A stretch of 64,000 nt of DNA, taken from Pseudobutyrivibrio ruminis AD2017 (lineage in GTDB: Bacteria > Bacillota > Clostridia > Lachnospirales > Lachnospiraceae). Position numbers and translations under genes: made by a program. Position 1 is the stretch's first letter; each line of letters opens with the position of its first letter. The notes under the pieces were generated by a model. It was not told where the DNA came from. It saw nothing but the letters and a program-made list of their open reading frames with translations, and did no database searches. Below, piece by piece: positions 26,162 to 35,324 of the stretch. The stretch is taken from NCBI RefSeq assembly GCF_000424305.1, contig NZ_AUJQ01000003.1, positions 348,153 to 412,152 of the forward strand. The letters run 5' to 3'.

Positions 26162-26896
26162 TTATTTACAACCAAGTATTTCTTTTGCATTCTGAATACG
26201 TTCAGCTGTTGGAGATTCAACACCTTCAAGGCGGTATGGAATACCAAGCTCTGCGTATTTAGGAACACCGAGAGAGTGGTAAGGAAGGATTTCCACACGC
26301 TCTACAGTCTTAAGAGTATCAATGAACTCTCTAGTACGATGTAACAAATCATCATTGTCGCTTCCACCAGGTACAAGCACGTGGCGAATCCAAAGAGTAA
26401 TACCCATATCAGAAATCTCTTTTGCCATTTCAAGGATGTTGGCGTTATCTACACCTGTAAGCTTTTTGTGCTCCTCAGGGTCGATGTTTTTGATATCAAG
26501 CATTACAGTGTCTGTCACACTCATAAGCTCCTTCCATTTGCTATAGAAAGGCTCTTCGTGAGTGAAAGGCTGACCTGCGGTATCAATACAAGTGGTGATA
26601 CCCTTAGCTTTGGCTTTCTTAAATAAATCTAATACAAAATCAATCTGAAGAAGTGGCTCACCACCACTAACTGTGATGCCTCCATCCTTTTTCCAGTATG
26701 GCTTAAAACGATGTGCTTTTTCTAACACTTGGTCTGCGGTATATTCTTCACCCTGGTGTTCAGCCCATGTCTCAGGATTGTGGCAGAATGCACAGCGCAT
26801 CTTACATCCATTTAAGAAAATCAAAAATCTAATTCCAGGGCCATCTACGGCACCGAAGCTTTCAAATTTATTTACGTATCCAATTACATCACTCAT
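26162..26896 (-). CDS. pflA: Pyruvate formate-lyase activating enzyme
   Basis: Radical SAM enzyme that places the glycyl radical on PflB. The cluster motif is C31-X3-C35-X2-C38 (GCKMRCAFCHNPETW), followed by GGEPLLQ and the conserved LDIKN segment. Length of 244 is normal. It follows pflB on the same strand, separated by a 156-base spacer that holds a structured RNA ending in a terminator-like stem and T-run 20 bases before this ATG. That element could set the ratio of activase to enzyme. Confidence 0.96.
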   Translation of the reverse strand: MSDVIGYVNKFESFGAVDGPGIRFLIFLNGCKMRCAFCHNPETWAEHQGEEYTADQVLEKAHRFKPYWKKDGGITVSGGEPLLQIDFVLDLFKKAKAKGITTCIDTAGQPFTHEEPFYSKWKELMSVTDTVMLDIKNIDPEEHKKLTGVDNANILEMAKEISDMGITLWIRHVLVPGGSDNDDLLHRTREFIDTLKTVERVEILPYHSLGVPKYAELGIPYRLEGVESPTAERIQNAKEILGCK

Positions 26897-26916
26897 ATTG
26901 TAACCTCACTTTATAT

Positions 26917-27046
26917 AAAAAAGGTTGCCCTCATTGATTTCAAGCCGCGAGTAAGAGGTCCCTGGCTCAGGTTCCCTGACATGTTAGTCAGGGGTCCTGA
27001 GTTAGGAGATGGCTTACGGGAGGCTGTTAAACTACAAGGGCAACCG
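26917..27046 (-). ncRNA. Structured RNA in the pflB-pflA spacer
   Basis: Read on the minus strand, GGTTGCCCT (27045-27037) pairs with AGGGCAACC (26931-26923), directly followed by six U (26922-26917). Inside are nested stems AAGCC/GGCTT (27015-27011 with 26946-26942), CTCAGG/CCTGAG (27001-26996 with 26971-26966) and CCCTGAC/GTCAGGG (26993-26987 with 26980-26974). It begins ten bases after the pflB stop. It looks like a compact roughly 130-base RNA closed by an intrinsic terminator, either an attenuator or a processed small RNA. No known family was recognised. Confidence 0.6.
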
Positions 27047-27052
27047 TATTAA

Positions 27053-29311
27053 TTAAAGAGCCTCGTGGCAAGTACGTGCGATAACGTCAAGCTGCTGCTC
27101 TTTTGTTAAGTCGATGAACTTAACAGCGTATCCAGATACACGGATTGTAAAGTTAGCGTACTCTGGCTTCTCTGGATGCTCCATAGCATCGATAAGCTTT
27201 TCTTTACCAAATACGTTAACGTTAAGGTGATGAGCACCCTGATCGAAGTATCCGTCAAGAACGTTAACAAGGTTGTTAACACGCTCTTCCTCTGAGTGTC
27301 CAAGAGCACCTGGGTTGATTGTCTGTGTATTTGAGATACCATCAAGTGCCTCTTCGTATGGAAGCTTAGCAACAGAGTTAAGAGAAGCGATAAGACCGCT
27401 CTTCTCAGCACCGTATGCTGGGTTAGCACCTGGTGAAAGTGGCTCGCCTGCTGGTCTTCCGTCTGGAAGAGCACCTGTAGCCTTACCATAAACTACGTTT
27501 GAAGTAATTGTAAGGATAGATGTTGTAGGCTCTGAATCTCTGTATGTGTGGATGTGACGAAGCTTAGTCATAAATGTTCTAAGAAGCCATACAGCAATCT
27601 CATCAGCTCTGTCATCATCGTTACCGTAACGTGGGAAGTCACCTTCGATTTCGAAATCCTTTGTGATTCCGTCCTCATCACGGATAGCCTTAACCTTTGC
27701 GTACTTGATAGCTGAAAGTGAATCTACACAGTGTGAGAATCCAGCGATACCTGTAGCAAATGAACGACGTACGTGTGTATCGATAAGGGCCATCTGGCAA
27801 ACTTCATAGTAATACTTATCGTGCATGTAGTGAATCATGTTAAGTGCTCCAACATACATGTGAGCTAACCAATCCATCATCTGATCGAACTTGTGCATAA
27901 CCTCATCGTAGTCAAGGTACTCAGATGTGATAGGTGTGTACTCAGGACCAACCTGATCATGTGACTTCTCATCAACACCACCGTTGATAGCGTAAAGAAG
28001 ACACTTAGCAAGGTTTGCACGAGCACCGAAGAACTGAAGCTCCTTACCTGTCTCTGTAGCAGATACACAGCAGCAGATTGAGTAATCATCGCCCCATGTA
28101 ACTCTCATAACATCATCGTTCTCATACTGGATAGAAGATGTGTTTACAGAAATCTTTGCAGCGTACTTCTTGAAGTTTTCAGGAAGACGGCTAGAGTACA
28201 TAACTGTAAGGTTTGGCTCTGGTGAAGGTCCCATGTTTTCAAGTGTGTGAAGGAATCTGTAGCAAGTCTTTGTAACCTGGTGACGTCCGTCAAGACCGAT
28301 ACCACCAACCTCAAGAGTAGCCCAAACTGGATCACCTGAGAATAACTGGTTGTAAGACTCGATACGAGCGAACTTAACCATACGGCACTTCATTGTGAAG
28401 TGATCGATGATTTCCTGTGCCTCAGACTCTGTGATAACACCGTTAGCAAGGTCACGTGTCATGTAGATATCAAGGAATGTAGATACACGACCAACTGACA
28501 TAGCAGCACCGTTCTGAGTCTTGATAGCTGCAAGGTAACCGAAGTATAACCACTGAGCAGCTTCCTTAGCGTTAGCAGCTGGCTTAGAAATATCGAAGCC
28601 GTAAGAAGCAGCCATTTCCTTCATGCCCTTAAGAGCATTGATCTGGTCTGTGATTTCCTCACGAAGCTGGAAGTCGTAACGTCTCATACCCTGACGGTTT
28701 GTGTTAGCGAAGTCGATCTGCTTCTTCTCGATAAGGTAATCAATACCGTAAAGAGCAACTCTTCTGTAATCACCTACGATACGTCCACGTCCGTATGTAT
28801 CAGGAAGACCTGTTAAGATCTTGTTGTGACGTGCCTTTAAAATCTCAGGAGTGTAGATATCGAATACACCCTGGTTATGTGTCTTATGATATTTTGTAAA
28901 GATTTCGTGAAGCTTCTCGCTTGGCTCATAGCCGTACATTTTGCAAGACTGCTCAGCCATCTTGATACCACCGTAAGGCATGAATGCTCTCTTAAGTGGC
29001 TTGTCTGTCTGAAGACCAACGATCTGCTCAAGATCCTTTGTCTCGTCTGAAATGTAGCCAGGGCCGTAAGAAGTAAGTGAAGAAACAACCTCTGTTTCCA
29101 TGTCTAAAACGCCACCCTTAGCACGCTCAGCTGCCTGAAGCTCCTGAAGCTTGCCCCAAAGAGTGTTAGTAGCGTCTGTAGGACCTGCTAAAAATGACTC
29201 GTCTCCATCATATGGAGTGTAGTTGTTCTGAATGAAGTCACGTACGTCAACGTTGTCTTTCCAAACGCGGCCTACGAAACCGTTCCACTGTGCGAAATCG
29301 TGATTTGCCAT
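27053..29311 (-). CDS. pflB: Formate C-acetyltransferase (pyruvate formate-lyase)
   Basis: Splits pyruvate with CoA into acetyl-CoA and formate under anaerobic conditions. The 752-residue protein has the catalytic cysteine pair in [14 protein letters not shown] (about residues 411-413) and the radical glycine G727 in RVSGYAVKF. An extra cysteine before the pair is unusual-looking but within this family's variation. The leader of more than 100 bases has an extended -10 (TGCTATAGT, 29427-29419). Codon use is strongly biased to C-ending codons, as expected for a highly expressed gene. Confidence 0.97.
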   Translation of the reverse strand: MANHDFAQWNGFVGRVWKDNVDVRDFIQNNYTPYDGDESFLAGPTDATNTLWGKLQELQAAERAKGGVLDMETEVVSSLTSYGPGYISDETKDLEQIVGLQTDKPLKRAFMPYGGIKMAEQSCKMYGYEPSEKLHEIFTKYHKTHNQGVFDIYTPEILKARHNKILTGLPDTYGRGRIVGDYRRVALYGIDYLIEKKQIDFANTNRQGMRRYDFQLREEITDQINALKGMKEMAASYGFDISKPAANAKEAAQWLYFGYLAAIKTQNGAAMSVGRVSTFLDIYMTRDLANGVITESEAQEIIDHFTMKCRMVKFARIESYNQLFSGDPVWATLEVGGIGLDGRHQVTKTCYRFLHTLENMGPSPEPNLTVMYSSRLPENFKKYAAKISVNTSSIQYENDDVMRVTWGDDYSICCCVSATETGKELQFFGARANLAKCLLYAINGGVDEKSHDQVGPEYTPITSEYLDYDEVMHKFDQMMDWLAHMYVGALNMIHYMHDKYYYEVCQMALIDTHVRRSFATGIAGFSHCVDSLSAIKYAKVKAIRDEDGITKDFEIEGDFPRYGNDDDRADEIAVWLLRTFMTKLRHIHTYRDSEPTTSILTITSNVVYGKATGALPDGRPAGEPLSPGANPAYGAEKSGLIASLNSVAKLPYEEALDGISNTQTINPGALGHSEEERVNNLVNVLDGYFDQGAHHLNVNVFGKEKLIDAMEHPEKPEYANFTIRVSGYAVKFIDLTKEQQLDVIARTCHEAL

Positions 29312-29418
29312 TTGATTTTCCCTTTCTTTTTGAACAAATGTTATTATGATTTAACTAGTGGGGTTGTGCTAGCAATATCATGGACAGTTAGATATAACTA
29401 ACATACTAGTCTATTAAA

Positions 29419-29427
29419 ACTATAGCA
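29419..29427 (-). promoter_or_regulatory. Extended -10 promoter of pflB
   Basis: Minus strand TGC-TATAGT with a weak -35. The leader after it holds GTTAG/CTAAC arms (29387-29402) inside ACTAGT repeats, a possible stem or operator. No Rex site of the usual TTGTGA form was found. Confidence 0.4.
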
Positions 29428-29518
29428 TAAGACTGATAAAAAATTAACAATGTACGAAAATAAAAACATAATTCAATGTATTTATCTAAATACAATAAAA
29501 TACAATGCAATAAAGCAT

Positions 29519-29562
29519 AAAAAATGGCTAACAAGCTGATATTACAGAGCTTGTTAGCCATT
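29519..29562. terminator. Terminator of the uncharacterised gene at 29575
   Basis: A perfect 17-base stem, AAAATGGCTAACAAGCT with its complement, around a 10-base loop, followed on the minus strand by TTTTATG. Confidence 0.88.
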
Positions 29563-29574
29563 TTAAAATTTTAT

Positions 29575-30225
29575 TTAAACGATATCAAAATTCTGAAGAG
29601 CTTGTATGCGAACCTCATCTGGAATAGTAGGAGAGGTCTCGCCATTTTCTATTGATTCAACAGTGTTTGCATCTCTATCAACCTGGGAAAGCTTTGAAAT
29701 GCTTGAGGTTACATCATTATTAAAGTCTTGAGCTTCTATAACTTCACTTTCTCTGCGGGCAGATCTTGCATCCATTTCCTGATTGTAATCAATCTGGGAA
29801 ATATCGCCCTTTAGATAGAGCAGCTTTAGTTCTGAATCACTGTAACTTGCGTAAGAAGTTATGTCCTGGGATTCAGAAGAAATGTCCCAATTATTTTTTT
29901 GTAACTGGGTTACTGTTGAATGCACCTCGTAATCAGGCTTTTCGAATGAGCTTTTCTCGGAAAGTCTTGCGATTTCCTCTTGAAGTATTTCGTGGATATT
30001 ATTGCCTTCATCCTCATTACGTTTTACACGAACGGTGTCACCATCCTTTGATTCAGAAATAACAGGACCATATTCTTCGGCTAAAATATCTTTCGAAGCT
30101 TCTGGGGATTTTCTGGTTACCTCCGGAGCAGCTTTAGGTGAACTAGACTGCTGGGCTGCCTGAGGGGCCTGAGCAGGCGTAGTTTTTTCAACAGTAACAT
30201 TGTTTTTAATACCTATATCAGCCAT
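29575..30225 (-). CDS. Uncharacterised low-complexity hydrophilic protein
   Basis: Not recognised. 216 residues starting MADIGIKNNVTVEKTTPAQA, chosen because AAAGGAG lies just upstream of 30225; a longer start at 30258 has no site. No signal peptide or membrane segment. Residues 12-45 are rich in Ala, Pro, Gln and Ser, and the remainder is acidic and mostly disordered-looking, with a short helical stretch near IHEILQEEIARLSEK. TATAAT upstream (minus strand, near 30271) is the likely -10. The short polar N-terminus followed by a disordered body recalls flagellum-associated or motility proteins of this family, but that is a guess. Confidence 0.7.
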   Translation of the reverse strand: MADIGIKNNVTVEKTTPAQAPQAAQQSSSPKAAPEVTRKSPEASKDILAEEYGPVISESKDGDTVRVKRNEDEGNNIHEILQEEIARLSEKSSFEKPDYEVHSTVTQLQKNNWDISSESQDITSYASYSDSELKLLYLKGDISQIDYNQEMDARSARRESEVIEAQDFNNDVTSSISKLSQVDRDANTVESIENGETSPTIPDEVRIQALQNFDIV

Positions 30226-30395
30226 AGTGACTCCTTTCAGCGGAATGCATACTCCCACTTGTAAGAGTTATTATACACTCTAATTATGAAATATATGTGA
30301 CGTTTATAACTAACATGAAATTTTACAAGGTTGTTGGTACATTAAAAACATGATAAGATTTAAATTAAGTAAAACAATTGATACGGAGATGAAAT

Positions 30396-31286
30396 TTGGC
30401 AACAGTTAATAATGAAAATAAAAAAGTAAAAGGCCCTAGTCAGACAGCGCCTGCAGGTTATAAAGGTAAAAATCAGGCTTTCATGGATGCAGAATATCTT
30501 AGTGCACGTTACAAAAAGACATCCATCGAGGACGTGATTTCAGTTGGTATTATCATTACTAATCCTGCTCACGAGGAGCTTGATAGATTTTATTCGACGG
30601 TGAGACTTCGTCCTGGTCATAAGCTTCCACCACTTATTACAGAGCTTACCGGACTTACTGATGAGGATTTGGAATTTGCCCCAACCTACGAGGATGTTAT
30701 GACAGAGCTTATAGCGATGATTCGCAAATACCAGGTTGGTAAAATCTGTGTATGGGGCGGAGATAAGAACAGCTTCCAAAGAGATTACGAGTCTAGAAAT
30801 CTGGAAAAACCATTAAAGAGAAGCGTTGCTAAGTTTATTAGCACCATCGAAAACATACAAAAGGAAGTCAGCCTGGATGTGACAGACGGATTGGATGCTA
30901 ATTTGTCTTTGGCCGACATGAAAACAATCTGCGGTTTAGGTGGAGTTGTAGAACACAACGCGTTATCAGATGCGGAGGATATGCTTAATTGTATTCGTAT
31001 TATCGAACAGGATGAAATGCAATACGATGGCAAGAAGGCAGCTGAATACAAAAAGTTCCGCGGTGAATATGTTAAAAACAGAAGCTTTGATGATTTTGAA
31101 GAGGATAGGGATTATATTATTGATTCATCCTTGGGTGAACAATTCCTTGAAGAGATTATCAGCAGAGGCTTTGAAAATGACCCAAAAACAAAGGCGTTTA
31201 TGGACGATCTAAAATTCATTCTTGGTAAGGACAATGTTTACATGGGAACGTTCTCAGAAATGATGGAAGAAAAGACTAAAGAGTAA
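30396..31286 (+). CDS. DEDDh-type 3'-5' exonuclease family protein
   Basis: RNase T/DnaQ-fold nuclease of 296 residues. Motif I is FMDAEYLSARY (D-x-E), motif II lies in the TGLTDEDLEFAPTYEDV/ICVWGGDKNSF region, and motif III is EHNALSDAEDML with the catalytic His and Asp. The start is a TTG at 30396 preceded by GGAG at eight bases; nearby ATG codons are out of frame or lead to a stop. Residues 1-25 are a basic, disordered tail. Role in RNA or DNA trimming cannot be told from sequence. Confidence 0.82.
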   Translation: MATVNNENKKVKGPSQTAPAGYKGKNQAFMDAEYLSARYKKTSIEDVISVGIIITNPAHEELDRFYSTVRLRPGHKLPPLITELTGLTDEDLEFAPTYEDVMTELIAMIRKYQVGKICVWGGDKNSFQRDYESRNLEKPLKRSVAKFISTIENIQKEVSLDVTDGLDANLSLADMKTICGLGGVVEHNALSDAEDMLNCIRIIEQDEMQYDGKKAAEYKKFRGEYVKNRSFDDFEEDRDYIIDSSLGEQFLEEIISRGFENDPKTKAFMDDLKFILGKDNVYMGTFSEMMEEKTKE

Positions 31287-31295
31287 TTAAAATGA

Positions 31296-31325
31296 GGGGA
31301 TTGCATTAGCAATTCCCTTTTCTTT
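31296..31325 (+). terminator. Terminator after the exonuclease gene
   Basis: GGGGATTGC (31296-31304) pairs with GCAATTCCC (31309-31317) through one G-U pair, followed by TTTTCTTT. Confidence 0.75.
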
Positions 31326-31374
31326 AGGCTTTTTTTAGAGTATATTAGTAGGGTAGTTTATCAAGGAGGTTATG

Positions 31375-31950
31375 ATGGGAAAACAAACTTGGAAGCCGGG
31401 AAATATGATTTATCCACTTCCTGCGGTTTTAGTTACCTGCAGAGATAAGGATGGCAATGACAATGTTTTGACTGTAGCATGGACAGGTACCGTTTGTACT
31501 AATCCACCTATGGCATACATTTCTGTAAGACCTAGCAGATACTCTTATGACATGATTATGGACACAGGTGAGTTTGCAATCAACTTAACCACAGAAGAGC
31601 TTAGCTTTGCTACAGATTTTTGCGGAGTGCAAAGCGGAAGAGATGTTGATAAATTCGAAAAATGCAATCTTCATAAGGAAGAAGCTGATAAAATCAATGT
31701 ACCTCTCATTGTTGAATCACCAGTCAACATCGAATGCCGAGTTAAAGAAGTTCATGAATATGGTAGTCATACTATGTTTGTGGCTGACGTTTTATCTGTT
31801 CACGCAGATGAAGCTTACATGAATGAGACAGGAAAGTTTGAACTGGAAAAAGCAAATCTACTTGCTTATTCTCACGGCACCTATTATGGTCTAACCAGTC
31901 CTAAAGGGACTTTTGGATATTCAATTAAGAAAGAAGGAAAAAAGAAATGA
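31375..31950 (+). CDS. Flavin reductase-like FMN-binding protein
   Basis: 191-residue split-barrel flavoprotein. It has the family opening YPLPAVLVTCRDKDGNDNVLTVAWTGTVCT, the FMN-phosphate segment SVRPSRYSYDMI and TGEFAINL. The second of two adjacent ATGs (31375) is preferred: AGGAGG ends five bases before it, only two before the first. It overlaps the M18 peptidase gene by four bases. Members reduce flavin or bind it as an NADH-dependent oxidoreductase; the partner is unknown. Confidence 0.88.
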   Translation: MGKQTWKPGNMIYPLPAVLVTCRDKDGNDNVLTVAWTGTVCTNPPMAYISVRPSRYSYDMIMDTGEFAINLTTEELSFATDFCGVQSGRDVDKFEKCNLHKEEADKINVPLIVESPVNIECRVKEVHEYGSHTMFVADVLSVHADEAYMNETGKFELEKANLLAYSHGTYYGLTSPKGTFGYSIKKEGKKK

Positions 31951-33251
31951 ATAAAACAGTAAAAGGATTATTTGAATTTATAGAGGGGAGCCCTTCACAG
32001 TTTCACGTTGTTGAAAACGAGAGACAGCGCTTCTTAAAGGAAGGCTTTATCGAGCTTTCAGAGTCAAAGCAGTGGAACATCGAGCTTGGTAAGAACTATT
32101 TCGTTACAAGAAACGGTTCATCTATCCTTGCTTTCAGAATGCCAAATAAAGAATACAAGAGCTTCATGATTATGGCATCACACAGCGATTCTCCAAGCTT
32201 CCGTATCAAGGAAATGCCTGAAATGAAGGAAGGCCACTATGTTAAGCTTAACACAGAAAAGTACGGCGGAATGCTTATGGCTCCTTGGTTTGACAGACCA
32301 CTTTCAATTGCTGGTCGTGCAATCATCAAGACAAAGAATGGCATCGAGACAAAGCTTGTAAATCTTGACAAGGATTTATGCATGCTTCCATCACTTGCTA
32401 TTCATATGAATCGTGAAGCTAACGATGGTTACAAGTACAACCCACAGAAGGATTTACTTCCACTTGTATCTATGGACGAAAACTTCAAGCTTAAGAAGCT
32501 TGTTGCTGATAGCCTTTCAGTTAAGGAAGATGATATCTTAGGTAGCGATTTATTCTTATACAACAGAGAGCCTGGTAAGGTTTGGGGTGCTAATGATGAA
32601 TTCATCTCTATCAGAAGATTAGATGATCTTCAGTGCTCATACAGCTCAATGATGGGTCTTCTTGCAGCTAAGAACTCAAACACAGCAGTTCAGGTTCACG
32701 TAACATTTGATAACGAAGAGGTTGGTAGTGGTACAAAGCAGGGCGCTGATTCTACATTCCTTTATGACACACTTGTAAGAATCAACGAGGCAATGAATGG
32801 CAATAACTCTACACTTCTTACAGCTATTGCAAACTCATTCATGGTATCAGCAGATAACGCACACGCTCTTCACCCTAACTACCCAGAAAAGAGCGACCCT
32901 ACAAACAAGGTATTTATGAACGAGGGTGTAGTAATCAAGTTCAACGCTAATCAGAAGTACATGACAGACGGCTTAGCTTATGGTATTTTCGCAGAGCTTT
33001 GCAACCAGGCAAAGGTACCTTACCAGACATTTGTTAACCGTTCAGATGTAGCTGGTGGTTCAACACTTGGTAACATTTCAAACGCTCACGTATCTATCAA
33101 TGGTGTAGATATAGGATTAGCTCAGCTTGCTATGCATTCTTGCTACGAGACAGCAGGTGTGAAAGATACCGAATATTTACTTAAAATTGCCACAAAATTC
33201 TATGAAAGTGTAATTGAAAATATTTCGGGCAGCGATTATACTGTTCAATAA
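31947..33251 (+). CDS. M18-family aspartyl-type aminopeptidase
   Basis: Cytoplasmic zinc aminopeptidase of 434 residues, releasing N-terminal residues from peptides. Metal-site blocks are ASHSDSPSFRIK (first His/Asp), FDNEEVGSGTKQGADS (Glu-Glu) and ADNAHALHPNYPEK (Asp-His), with MHSCYETAG near the C-terminus supplying the last His. Translationally coupled to the flavin reductase. Family members prefer acidic or neutral N-terminal residues. Confidence 0.93.
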   Translation: MNKTVKGLFEFIEGSPSQFHVVENERQRFLKEGFIELSESKQWNIELGKNYFVTRNGSSILAFRMPNKEYKSFMIMASHSDSPSFRIKEMPEMKEGHYVKLNTEKYGGMLMAPWFDRPLSIAGRAIIKTKNGIETKLVNLDKDLCMLPSLAIHMNREANDGYKYNPQKDLLPLVSMDENFKLKKLVADSLSVKEDDILGSDLFLYNREPGKVWGANDEFISIRRLDDLQCSYSSMMGLLAAKNSNTAVQVHVTFDNEEVGSGTKQGADSTFLYDTLVRINEAMNGNNSTLLTAIANSFMVSADNAHALHPNYPEKSDPTNKVFMNEGVVIKFNANQKYMTDGLAYGIFAELCNQAKVPYQTFVNRSDVAGGSTLGNISNAHVSINGVDIGLAQLAMHSCYETAGVKDTEYLLKIATKFYESVIENISGSDYTVQ

Positions 33252-33293
33252 TTTACTTGCTAAAGGACATAACTACATCAGGGGGAGGGCAAA

Positions 33294-34085
33294 ATGAGAT
33301 TTAGACCATGCATCGACATCCATAATGGAAAGGTAAAACAGATTGTTGGAGGTACACTTTCTGATTTAGGAAAGAAGAAGGACCAGCCGCAGGAAAATTT
33401 CGTAGCTGATAAGGATGCTGCTTATTATGCAAACATCTACAAGAAAGACGATTTAAAGGGTGGCCACATCATCAATCTAAACATGAAGAATACTAAGGAA
33501 TACAAGGCATCAATGGAAGAGGCAATAAAAGCGCTTAGTGCTTTTCCAGGGGGATTGCAGTATGGCGGAGGCGTTGATGACAAAAACGCCAAATCCTTTA
33601 TAGATGCTGGCGCCAGCCACGTTATAGTTACATCTTATGTTTTTAACGATGGAAGAGTTGATTATGACGCTTTGGAACGCATTTCACAGGCTGTTGGCAG
33701 AGAGCATTTGGTCCTGGATTTGTCCTGCACCAGAATTGACGATAAATACTTTATCGTTACTGACCGTTGGCAAAAGGTTTCAAAGGAAATTATTACTTAC
33801 AATTTCCTTGACAGATTAGCTTATTACTGCGACGAATTTTTGATTCATGCAGCAGATGTAGAGGGTAGACAAAATGGCATAGACAGAGATTTGGTAGGCT
33901 TCTTATCCAGATATAAGAGAGTGCCAATCACCTATGCTGGCGGTGTTTCCGATTATGGCGACATCGAACTCATAAGCTATCTTAGCGATAATAATATGGA
34001 TTTTACTGTTGGTTCATCATTGGATTTATTCGGCGGAAATTTATCCTATGAACAGATAGTTAAAAGAATAGTTAGTAGCAGATAA
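33294..34085 (+). CDS. hisA: ProFAR isomerase, eukaryote-type HisA
   Basis: Isomerises phosphoribosylformimino-AICAR phosphate in histidine synthesis. The 263-residue barrel resembles yeast HIS6 more than ordinary bacterial HisA: CIDIHNGKVKQIVGGTLSD, VIVTSYVF, LDLSCTRIDDKYFIVTDRWQ, FLIHAADVEG and FTVGSSLDLFGGNL all follow the fungal pattern as I recall it. Such bacterial versions exist but are unusual. It stands outside any his operon, between a peptidase and dapL. Ribosome site GGGGGAGGG lies upstream. Confidence 0.9.
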   Translation: MRFRPCIDIHNGKVKQIVGGTLSDLGKKKDQPQENFVADKDAAYYANIYKKDDLKGGHIINLNMKNTKEYKASMEEAIKALSAFPGGLQYGGGVDDKNAKSFIDAGASHVIVTSYVFNDGRVDYDALERISQAVGREHLVLDLSCTRIDDKYFIVTDRWQKVSKEIITYNFLDRLAYYCDEFLIHAADVEGRQNGIDRDLVGFLSRYKRVPITYAGGVSDYGDIELISYLSDNNMDFTVGSSLDLFGGNLSYEQIVKRIVSSR

Positions 34086-34109
34086 TTTAATATTCAAAGG
34101 GAGGCGAAC

Positions 34110-35324
34110 ATGTTTAAGGTTAATTCTAATTTTGCAAAACTTCCAGGAAGCTATCTTTTTTCAACAATTGCGAAAAAGGTTGCTGCTTATTCCGAGGCTA
34201 ATCCTAATGCGGATATCATTAGACTTGGAATTGGTGATGTTACACAGCCAATAGCTCCAGCTATGATAAATGCACTTCACAGTGCAGTTGATGAAATGGG
34301 TAACGCATCAACATTTCACGGTTATGCACCTGATTTAGGTTATCCATTTTTACGAGAGGCTATTGCCAAAAACGACTATCAGTCCAGAGGCTGCGATATC
34401 AGCGCTGATGAGATTTTTGTATCAGATGGTGCAAAATCTGATTCGGCAGATATTCAGGAACTGTTCGCTTCTAATGTTAAAATAGCAGTATGCGATCCTG
34501 TTTATCCAGTATATGTTGATTCAAACGTTATGGCTGGAAGATGTGGTTCATACGATGAAGCTACAGGAAAGTGGTCGGATCTTATTTACATGCCAACCAC
34601 AGCAGAGAATAAATTCGTTCCAGAGTTTCCTAAGGAGACTCCAGACGTTATTTATCTTTGTCTTCCAAACAATCCAACTGGAACAACTCTTACAAAGAGC
34701 CAGCTTCAGCTATGGGTTGATTATGCTAACAAAAATGGCTGTCTGATTATTTTTGATGCAGCTTACGAGGCATATATTTCAGAGGATGATGTACCACATT
34801 CTATCTATGAATGTGCTGGTGCACGCACATGTGCTATCGAAATTCATTCATTCTCAAAGAATGCAGGCTTTACAGGTGTAAGACTTGGCTACACTGTAGT
34901 GCCTAAGGATTTGGTTTATGACAATCAGTCATTACACGGTATGTGGGCAAGACGTCACGGAACCAAATTCAACGGAGCTCCTTATATTATCCAGCGCGCT
35001 GGCGAGGCTGTTTATTCAGCTGAGGGTCAGGCTCAGATAAAGGCGCAGGTTGGATACTATATGAACAATGCAAAGACAATCTACACAGGCCTTAAGGATG
35101 CTGGATTTGAGGTTTATGGTGGTGTTAACGCACCTTACATTTGGCTTAAGACACCTAACAATATGACTTCTTGGGATTTCTTTGATTATTTATTGGAAAA
35201 TGTTCAGATTGTTGGAACTCCAGGAGCAGGCTTCGGACCATCAGGTGAAGGATACTTCCGCCTGACAGCCTTCGGTTCTGCTGAAAATACTGCCCGAGCA
35301 ATCGAGCGTATCAAGAATCTTTAG
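34110..35324 (+). CDS. dapL: LL-diaminopimelate aminotransferase
   Basis: Makes LL-diaminopimelate directly from tetrahydrodipicolinate and glutamate, bypassing the succinylase or acetylase routes to lysine and cell wall. The 404-residue PLP enzyme has the lysine in HSFSKNAGFTGVRLGY, the CLPNNPTGTTL loop and the N-terminal IRLGIGDVTQP typical of DapL. The gene ends overlapping by four bases with the stop of the convergent AraR-like regulator. It is consistent with the lysC gene earlier in the window feeding the same pathway. Confidence 0.95.
   Translation: MFKVNSNFAKLPGSYLFSTIAKKVAAYSEANPNADIIRLGIGDVTQPIAPAMINALHSAVDEMGNASTFHGYAPDLGYPFLREAIAKNDYQSRGCDISADEIFVSDGAKSDSADIQELFASNVKIAVCDPVYPVYVDSNVMAGRCGSYDEATGKWSDLIYMPTTAENKFVPEFPKETPDVIYLCLPNNPTGTTLTKSQLQLWVDYANKNGCLIIFDAAYEAYISEDDVPHSIYECAGARTCAIEIHSFSKNAGFTGVRLGYTVVPKDLVYDNQSLHGMWARRHGTKFNGAPYIIQRAGEAVYSAEGQAQIKAQVGYYMNNAKTIYTGLKDAGFEVYGGVNAPYIWLKTPNNMTSWDFFDYLLENVQIVGTPGAGFGPSGEGYFRLTAFGSAENTARAIERIKNL

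Noticed and set aside
26917..27046. The pfl spacer RNA begins like a tRNA (seven-base acceptor-like stem and GUAGUUUAA).
   Set aside because: No T-arm with TTCRA, no anticodon arm and a length of 130 bases; the stem pattern is rod-like. A ZTP (pfl motif) riboswitch was also considered, but its conserved segments are absent.
27106..29088. Long open frames in other phases within pflB.
   Set aside because: They arise from the biased codon use of pflB, overlap its coding frame fully and encode low-complexity, Leu/Ser/Thr-rich sequences with no ribosome sites.
30245..30320. A shared TATAACTAACAT word here and at 29393 as a common regulatory site for pflB and the gene at 30225.
   Set aside because: Only two copies, AT-rich, and different positions relative to the likely promoters; chance cannot be excluded.
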